Below are positions 4,852 to 9,001 of a DNA stretch of 9,001 nt, one piece after another (position 1 is the first letter of the stretch; each line of letters starts with the position of its first letter). This DNA comes from an archaeon. Its GTDB lineage: Archaea; Iainarchaeota; Iainarchaeia; Iainarchaeales; GCA-2688035. The position numbers and the translations under genes were made by a program. The stretch spans positions 1 to 9,001 of the forward strand of contig JAUWWX010000029.1 in assembly GCA_030616665.1 (NCBI GenBank). The letters run 5' to 3'. A model generated the notes under the pieces. The model saw nothing but the letters and a program-made list of their open reading frames with translations. It ran no database searches and was not told the DNA's origin.

Positions 4852-6120
4852 TTGGCTGAAGCAAAAAAGGGCGAAAAAGCCGGGAAAGAGCAGGCAAGGG
4901 GGAAAAGCCTGGCTGCAGAAAGGCCACGCGATGCTGTAGGCAAAAAACAGGAAAAAATGCCATTTGAAATGAAAATGCTTGGCTTCCTGCAAAGGCATTC
5001 TCTGTTAGTTGCAGGAATTGCATGCATTGCGATAATAGGGGCTGCCTTCATTTATGTTTCGATGCCTGAAGAGGCAGACGTTGAAGACTTTTGGAATGCA
5101 AACCAGGAAATGAGCACAGTGAAAATGATTGTTGTTACAAGCAACAGGTGTCCTGGCTGCGAAGCTGGCAATTCTTTGGAAATCCTTTTCCAGGCAAATG
5201 GCGTGGAGTATGGAGTGGAGTTTGTTGAGGAAAGCAGTGCCGAGGGCCAGGGATTGATTCAAGCCACTGGAATAAGGAAGCTGCCTGCCTTCATAATTGA
5301 GGAGGAAAGCATTTCGGACAGCGTTCTTGTGAAGACAAAAAGCGGGTTTGCTCCACTGAAAGACGTATTGCACTCTTACGTGAACAAAGGAAAGGGAACA
5401 TATTGGGAAGGAATCTTTGTTTTCTCTGAGATGATGCTTGACGAGGGAAAGATAAGGCCAAACATCCTTCTGGAAGAAACCTGCGGTGACAAGCACAACA
5501 TTCTAGTCCAGTACTTTGCTGATCCTTATGACCCACGAACAATTGAGAGAAGCTTGGACTTTGAAAACCTGAGAACGCTGCTTGAGGCAGAGCCCGACAT
5601 AAATGTTGAGTTTGAGTACGTTTACCTCCCAACATACAGCAGGTTTTTGGAAGAGGTTTATTTGAGTGAATTTGGGGGAAACCCAAAGTTTGTGAGGGAC
5701 AACATTGAGGGCGTGGCAAAGCACCTTGTCTGCGTGGACAGAGAATTTGGGACAAAAAAGTTCAACAGGCTGCAGGAAGCCATTTATTCAACGTACTGCG
5801 AGATTGACGAAAACACGATGGCCAGTGGGGCCATACAGCCGCTTTTTGACTGCGGGGACAGCAACCACTACGGCTTTTTTGTTAACGGGGAAGAACTGGA
5901 GGACGCGGTAAAAAAGGCAATGATTTACGAGGGCGTGCAACTGAGCGAATGCCTTTACACAGTTGAAAACAAATTTGAAATAATGGAACTGCTTGCGGAA
6001 AAAGCCGGAATTGACAGGACGCCAACCGCTTTGGTGAACTGCCAGTACGAGGTTCCCCTGGACAAGGTTTTGGCGGCTGTCTGCCAGATAAACAATGGGC
6101 TGCCGCTCTGCTGGGAGTAG
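4852..6120 (+). CDS. Membrane-anchored tandem thioredoxin-fold (Trx-DsbA-like) protein
   Basis: 422 residues, probably acting in thiol-disulfide chemistry outside the membrane. A highly charged Lys/Glu/Ala N-terminus (1-47) precedes one membrane helix (about 50-70). Domain 1 (about 88-175) is thioredoxin-like: strand KMIVVTS, active site C100-P-G-C103, and a cis-Pro-type KLPAF with P145. Domain 2 (about 216-420) looks DsbA-like: strand ILVQYFA, then D224-P-Y-D227 exactly where CxxC is expected, a helical insertion (about 233-380), and a late RTPTALVN (389-396) resembling the DsbA cis-Pro loop. Domain 2 therefore lacks the catalytic pair, although cysteines remain at 211, 294, 316, 334, 367, 397, 411 and 420. 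Domain 2 may bind substrates or receive electrons from domain 1. Start TTG 4852 has an SD. A terminator-like hairpin follows. The thioredoxin fold is confident; the electron path is inference. Confidence 0.82.
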   Translation: MAEAKKGEKAGKEQARGKSLAAERPRDAVGKKQEKMPFEMKMLGFLQRHSLLVAGIACIAIIGAAFIYVSMPEEADVEDFWNANQEMSTVKMIVVTSNRCPGCEAGNSLEILFQANGVEYGVEFVEESSAEGQGLIQATGIRKLPAFIIEEESISDSVLVKTKSGFAPLKDVLHSYVNKGKGTYWEGIFVFSEMMLDEGKIRPNILLEETCGDKHNILVQYFADPYDPRTIERSLDFENLRTLLEAEPDINVEFEYVYLPTYSRFLEEVYLSEFGGNPKFVRDNIEGVAKHLVCVDREFGTKKFNRLQEAIYSTYCEIDENTMASGAIQPLFDCGDSNHYGFFVNGEELEDAVKKAMIYEGVQLSECLYTVENKFEIMELLAEKAGIDRTPTALVNCQYEVPLDKVLAAVCQINNGLPLCWE

Positions 6121-6136
6121 GTTGGCTTACTTTGAA

Positions 6137-6159
6137 GGCTGGCACGCCAGCTGTTTTTT
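6137..6159 (+). terminator. Hairpin plus T-tract after the thioredoxin-fold gene
   Basis: GCTGG (6138-6142) pairs with CCAGC (6147-6151) around the loop CACG, with one more G-T closing pair, followed by TTTTTT at 6154-6159. It begins 17 bases after the TAG stop. This has the form of an intrinsic terminator; in archaea the T-tract alone may suffice. Confidence 0.65.
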
Positions 6160-6175
6160 CAATGCCTGCAACAGC

Positions 6176-6183
6176 TTTTAATT
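6176..6183 (+). promoter_or_regulatory. TATA-like box for the GTPase gene
   Basis: TTTTAATT is centred about 27 bases upstream of ATG 6207, and there is no SD before the ATG, so the message is probably leaderless. It lies just downstream of the terminator-like hairpin, marking a new transcription unit. Confidence 0.55.
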
Positions 6184-6206
6184 GTTTTCCAGCAAGCAAT
6201 TAATTT

Positions 6207-7100
6207 ATGCCTGCAAACGTTACCATTGAGTTTGAGAAAGCGCGAATTGAATACCAGCAGGCCAGTTCGCCGGATACAAAGCTTGCTGCCTTGCGGGAAA
6301 TGCAGAGGGTTGCACCAAGCCACAAGGGCGGAGAAAACCTGAGGAGGGACATCAGCAAGAAGATAAGCCAGATGAGGAAAGAGGTTGAGAGGAAGAAAAA
6401 GACTGAGAAAAAGAGGGGAAGCAAGCCAAGCATCGCTGTGAAAAAGGAGGGAATTGGCCAGATTGCGTTGATTGGAATGCCGAATAGTGGAAAAAGCAGC
6501 CTGCTTAACATGCTCACAGGCGCTGACACAAAGGTTGCAAGCTACCAATTTACAACGAAGAAGCCGGTTGTTGCTATGATGGACTACTTCGGTGGAAAGG
6601 TGCAGGTTGTTGAGCTGCCAGCACTTGTTGAAGGAAGCAGCCAAGGGAAAGCAAATGGCCCAGAGGTTCTTTCAATTGCAAGGAACTCTGATGCCCTTGT
6701 CTTGGTTGCAAAAAGCAGGGCTGAGCAGGAAGTGGTTGAAAAAGAGCTGCTGGCAAGCGGCATCACTCTGAACAAAAGGGTTGAGGGCAAGCTATTCAAG
6801 AAGGCCTTGATAGTAAACCCATTTGAGGAACAGCATTTGCCCAAGCTGAGGGAAAAGATTTTTCGGCTGCTTGACAAAATCCTTGTTTACACGAAAAAGC
6901 CTGGTGGCAAAGCAGATTATGGGAAACCTCTTGGCCTGCCATTGCATTCGACAGTAAAGGATGTGGCAAGCCATTTGCACAAGGATTTTGAGAAAAGACT
7001 CAGGTTTGCAAGGGTGTGGGGCTCGACCAAGTTTCCAGGCCAGAAGGTCAGCAAAGAATACCAACTGCACAACAGGGATGTAGTAGAAGTGTTTGCCTGA
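6207..7100 (+). CDS. DRG/Obg-related GTPase with TGS domain, degenerate G motifs
   Basis: 297 residues, probably a ribosome-associated or RNA-associated P-loop protein. The N-terminal part (1-80) is charged and helical and includes SHKGGENLRRDISKKI (38-53), similar to the N-terminus of DRG-type GTPases. The P-loop is GMPNSGKSS (90-98). Switch I has FTT (115-117). G3 reads ELPALVEG (136-143) instead of DxPGxxEG, losing both the Asp and the Gly. No NKxD (G4) is present; the only similar place is VNPFEE (203-208), and the segment between the helix at 171-184 and residue 198 is too short for the G4 region and inserted domain of DRG proteins. Residues 225-297 are a good TGS domain (VYTKKPG, LPLHSTVKDVASHLHKDF, ARVWG, NRDVVEV). 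It may bind nucleotide weakly or act as a scaffold. ATG 6207 fits the TATA-like box. Confidence 0.85.
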   Translation: MPANVTIEFEKARIEYQQASSPDTKLAALREMQRVAPSHKGGENLRRDISKKISQMRKEVERKKKTEKKRGSKPSIAVKKEGIGQIALIGMPNSGKSSLLNMLTGADTKVASYQFTTKKPVVAMMDYFGGKVQVVELPALVEGSSQGKANGPEVLSIARNSDALVLVAKSRAEQEVVEKELLASGITLNKRVEGKLFKKALIVNPFEEQHLPKLREKIFRLLDKILVYTKKPGGKADYGKPLGLPLHSTVKDVASHLHKDFEKRLRFARVWGSTKFPGQKVSKEYQLHNRDVVEVFA

Positions 7101-7123
7101 GGCCGAAGGCAACAATTTTTGAC

Positions 7124-7156
7124 GACAGGACTATTATTCGCCTGTCTTTACTTTTT
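7124..7156 (+). terminator. Hairpin plus T-rich tail between convergent genes
   Basis: GACAGG (7124-7129) pairs with CCTGTC (7141-7146) around an 11-base loop, followed by TTTACTTTTT (7147-7156). It begins 24 bases after the GTPase stop and could end that transcript. The loop holds the stop codon of the - strand gene (7134-7136), so the structure overlaps coding sequence. Confidence 0.5.
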
Positions 7157-8024
7157 CGCCTTCGATTTCCTCAACAACGGGCTTTTCAAGCTTTGCTGCA
7201 GGCCCGCTAGCCTTTTTCCTTGAAAGAACTGCGACCACTATTAGCAGGATTATTACCCCTATTATGAGGTATATTATTTCCTGCCTGCTCTGGATTTCAA
7301 CAAAAAAGTTTTTTTCTATGACGTGCCTGCCCAGGCTATCTTCAAAGCTTACCTGCATTACAAGCTGCTTTTTTCCAGTTGAGGCTGGATCTGCCCTGAA
7401 CAAAAACTCCTTGGCTTCATAGCCTTCGCCCGGTGCCAAGGAAGCAAGCTCAACTACGCCGTCCATTGACTCAAGGCCATCAAAAACAATGAGTTCAGCC
7501 CTTATGTTGCGCAGCTGTTCAGGGCTGCTGTTCTTTAAGGAAAGGGAAACCGAGGCCTCTTCGCCCATATCCAAAGCGGTTTTTGAAAGGTGTGCATTGA
7601 TTTGAAGCGGTGTTTCCACAACAGATAAATAGGTCGCACTCAAATGGGTGTAAGAACCGATGCCATAGTCCACGTAAAGAAAAAGCTGTTTTGTGCTTTG
7701 TTCAACAGGCTTCAGTTTTAGGAGTATTGTTTCCTTTTCATCTGGCCCAATGGAACCAATTTGCATTGAAACGGCGCTTTTTTCAGCACCAGATTCAATA
7801 ATTTTAAGGCCTTCGACTGCGCTTACCTTAACCACGACGTCGTCTGCTCGCTCGGGACCATCGTTGAAAACCACTACTTGGTAGTCTCTGACTTCGTCGA
7901 GGTAAAGCGTCAAGGTCTGCATTCCTGGATCCTTTGGGGAAACGCTTACAAGGAGGCTGGCACCCGCACCAGAACAGAGCAACAAAAGCAGTATGAGCAG
8001 GGCAAATTTATTCATTCCAGTCAT
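7134..8024 (-). CDS. Type I surface protein with two Ig-like (NEW3/CARDB-type) domains
   Basis: 296 residues. A signal peptide occupies about 1-22 (MNKFALLILLLLLCSGAGA). Two extracytoplasmic beta-sandwich regions follow, about 24-135 and 139-245. Each has the pattern seen in NEW3/CARDB-like archaeal surface proteins: a hydrophobic strand, then a polar loop with N-D/S-(G/S)-P (VVFNDGPERADDV at 51-63 and LKNSSPEQLRN at 163-173), then an IGPDE or LAPGE turn. A single membrane helix at about 249-268 is followed by a short acidic and lysine-rich cytoplasmic tail. ATG 8024 is chosen over the in-frame ATG at 8015 because AGGAGGTG lies seven bases before it. The gene overlaps the end of the upstream gene by 17 bases, implying translational coupling and probably a shared complex. 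Function is not known; adhesion, envelope structure or secretion are possible. Confidence 0.78.
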   Translation of the reverse strand: MTGMNKFALLILLLLLCSGAGASLLVSVSPKDPGMQTLTLYLDEVRDYQVVVFNDGPERADDVVVKVSAVEGLKIIESGAEKSAVSMQIGSIGPDEKETILLKLKPVEQSTKQLFLYVDYGIGSYTHLSATYLSVVETPLQINAHLSKTALDMGEEASVSLSLKNSSPEQLRNIRAELIVFDGLESMDGVVELASLAPGEGYEAKEFLFRADPASTGKKQLVMQVSFEDSLGRHVIEKNFFVEIQSRQEIIYLIIGVIILLIVVAVLSRKKASGPAAKLEKPVVEEIEGEKVKTGE

Positions 8025-9001
8025 GCAACTGCACCTCCTCTTCCTTGCCGGAAACTAGGTCAGAGATTCGGCCCCTGTTCTTCAGCACATAAATGATTAT
8101 GACTGCGATTATTAATAAAACAACCACGCCGAAGATTAAGTCAGTATTAAAAACAGGCTGCTGGCTTTTTAAGCCTGCTTCATAAGCACTTAGGGCTGGC
8201 TTTTTTGCCTTTGCCGCGTATTGCTCTGCCTGCTGAAATTCCCCAGAATTATAAAAAGACTTTGCCTTCTCCCAGTCCTGCTTTGCATTGAGCAAATCGG
8301 CCTGGTTTACCCAAAGAAAGAAGTACTCATTATCCAAAAGCAGTTCAAACAGCTGGTTTAGCGTGTTTTGCCCGGTTTTGAGCAAAACCTCTTCGTCGTA
8401 GCCATACATCACCTGGAAGGCATTGCTTCTCTTCTCCCTTGTCAAAAGGTCTGCTATAAAGTTTCCAACGTTTGCAGGGGCGTTGTCAAAAATCGAGGCA
8501 AGGTTTTCTTCAAGGTCAATGGCTGTTGTGACCTTTGAGCTGAATTGCTGCAATCTGCTTGGAACATTTGCCAACGCGTTCAAGCCCTGTTTTGTTTCAA
8601 GTGGCAGGTCAGTCAAGGCAATTGCCTGCCTCAAGCTGTCAAGAACCGCAAGGTACTCTGACCTTGCCTCCCCAAGTTCCTGTATTAGGTCAAGCCCGTC
8701 CAAGAACTTTTCTTCAAACAGCCTGAGCTTGTTTGTGTCAGGCTGGGCAACAAAGCCTGCTTCAAAGGACGAAGCATTGGAAAGCTGGCCGGCAATGTCT
8801 TCCGCCAGGGGGTACATTTCGTCAAGCATTCCAACCAGGGTGTCAACGTCATTCTGCAGTTGGGGAAAGGAACCAAGGCTTGTTTTTACTGTTGTGAGGT
8901 CAACCCTTTCATTTTTTAGGTCTTGGGAAAGGTCGGAAAAGAATTGCGCGTTGGTTGCATCAAAAAGCCACAGGCCCTGCCTGCTGCTGTTCTCATTCAG
9001 C
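8008..9001 (-). CDS. Helical single-pass surface protein, 5' partial
   Basis: The frame stays open from 8829 to the right edge with no stop, so the start lies beyond the window and the ATG at 8829 is internal. At least 330 residues are visible. Most are predicted amphipathic helix (for example visible residues 80-220). Near the end is a TPR-like pair, DWEKAKSFYNSGEFQQAEQY. One membrane helix (LIFGVVVLLIIAVIIIYVL) lies about 25-45 residues before the stop, followed by a short tail with an acidic patch (KEEEVQLHDWNE). The architecture, a long outside part plus C-terminal anchor and short tail, mirrors that of the downstream gene it overlaps, so the two products probably work together. I recognise no family for the long helical region. 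A signal peptide would be upstream. Confidence 0.75.
   Translation of the reverse strand, partial: LNENSSRQGLWLFDATNAQFFSDLSQDLKNERVDLTTVKTSLGSFPQLQNDVDTLVGMLDEMYPLAEDIAGQLSNASSFEAGFVAQPDTNKLRLFEEKFLDGLDLIQELGEARSEYLAVLDSLRQAIALTDLPLETKQGLNALANVPSRLQQFSSKVTTAIDLEENLASIFDNAPANVGNFIADLLTREKRSNAFQVMYGYDEEVLLKTGQNTLNQLFELLLDNEYFFLWVNQADLLNAKQDWEKAKSFYNSGEFQQAEQYAAKAKKPALSAYEAGLKSQQPVFNTDLIFGVVVLLIIAVIIIYVLKNRGRISDLVSGKEEEVQLHDWNE
8032..8039 (-). promoter_or_regulatory. Strong SD (AGGAGGTG) inside the upstream gene
   Basis: AGGAGGTG on the - strand is the longest anti-SD match seen in the window and lies seven bases before ATG 8024, inside the last codons of the preceding gene. It fixes the start of the downstream gene and indicates efficient reinitiation within the operon. 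Confidence 0.75.

Noticed and set aside
8827..8829. ATG at 8829 as the start of the - strand helical protein
   Set aside because: Translating 8830-9000 in the same frame gives 57 more residues of similar helical composition with no stop, and no SD or promoter is evident.

Overview
This window looks like a gene-dense stretch of an archaeal chromosome, probably from a small-genome DPANN-type lineage, though the phylum is inference. The archaeal case rests on several signs. TATA-like boxes centred about 27-30 bases upstream of start codons mark genes with no Shine-Dalgarno (SD) sequence, which indicates leaderless transcripts. The few SD sequences present match the archaeal anti-SD (AGGAGGTG, GGTGA, GTGAT). 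A DRG-like TGS GTPase and several single-pass surface proteins of archaeal style also fit. I see no RNA genes, CRISPR arrays, insertion sequences or phage genes.

Layout, left to right on the + strand: the 3' part of a secreted protein with a Cys-rich module and a TolB-like beta-propeller (1-1014); a four-helix membrane protein (1052-1495); a stand-alone (alpha/alpha)6-barrel protein of the kind often tied to glycosyltransferases (1522-2592); a short type 2 RNase H with an RNase HIII-style N-terminal domain (2618-3316); and a rhomboid protease with an unusual insertion (3322-4122), probably cotranscribed with the RNase H. A membrane-anchored coiled-coil protein lies on the - strand (4171-4704), convergent with the rhomboid. 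Divergent from it is a membrane-anchored protein with two thioredoxin-fold domains (4852-6120), followed by a terminator-like hairpin. A TGS GTPase with degraded G motifs (6207-7100) comes next. Two overlapping - strand genes for single-pass surface proteins (7134-8024 and 8008 to beyond 9001) close the window.

There is no single obvious pathway. The common thread is the cell surface: six of nine genes encode membrane or secreted proteins, with a thioredoxin-fold protein and an intramembrane protease that could act on such proteins. The remaining three are soluble: glycan-related, RNase H and GTPase.

Most notable are: thioredoxin-like and DsbA-like domains in tandem, the second with DPYD where CxxC is expected; an RNase HIII-like enzyme with an RNase HII-style GRG loop and a very short C-terminus; a GTPase that keeps its P-loop but has lost canonical G3 and G4; a sharp composition break inside the propeller gene; promoter boxes built into the stop codons of preceding genes; and an imperfect direct repeat copying the end of the rhomboid gene.
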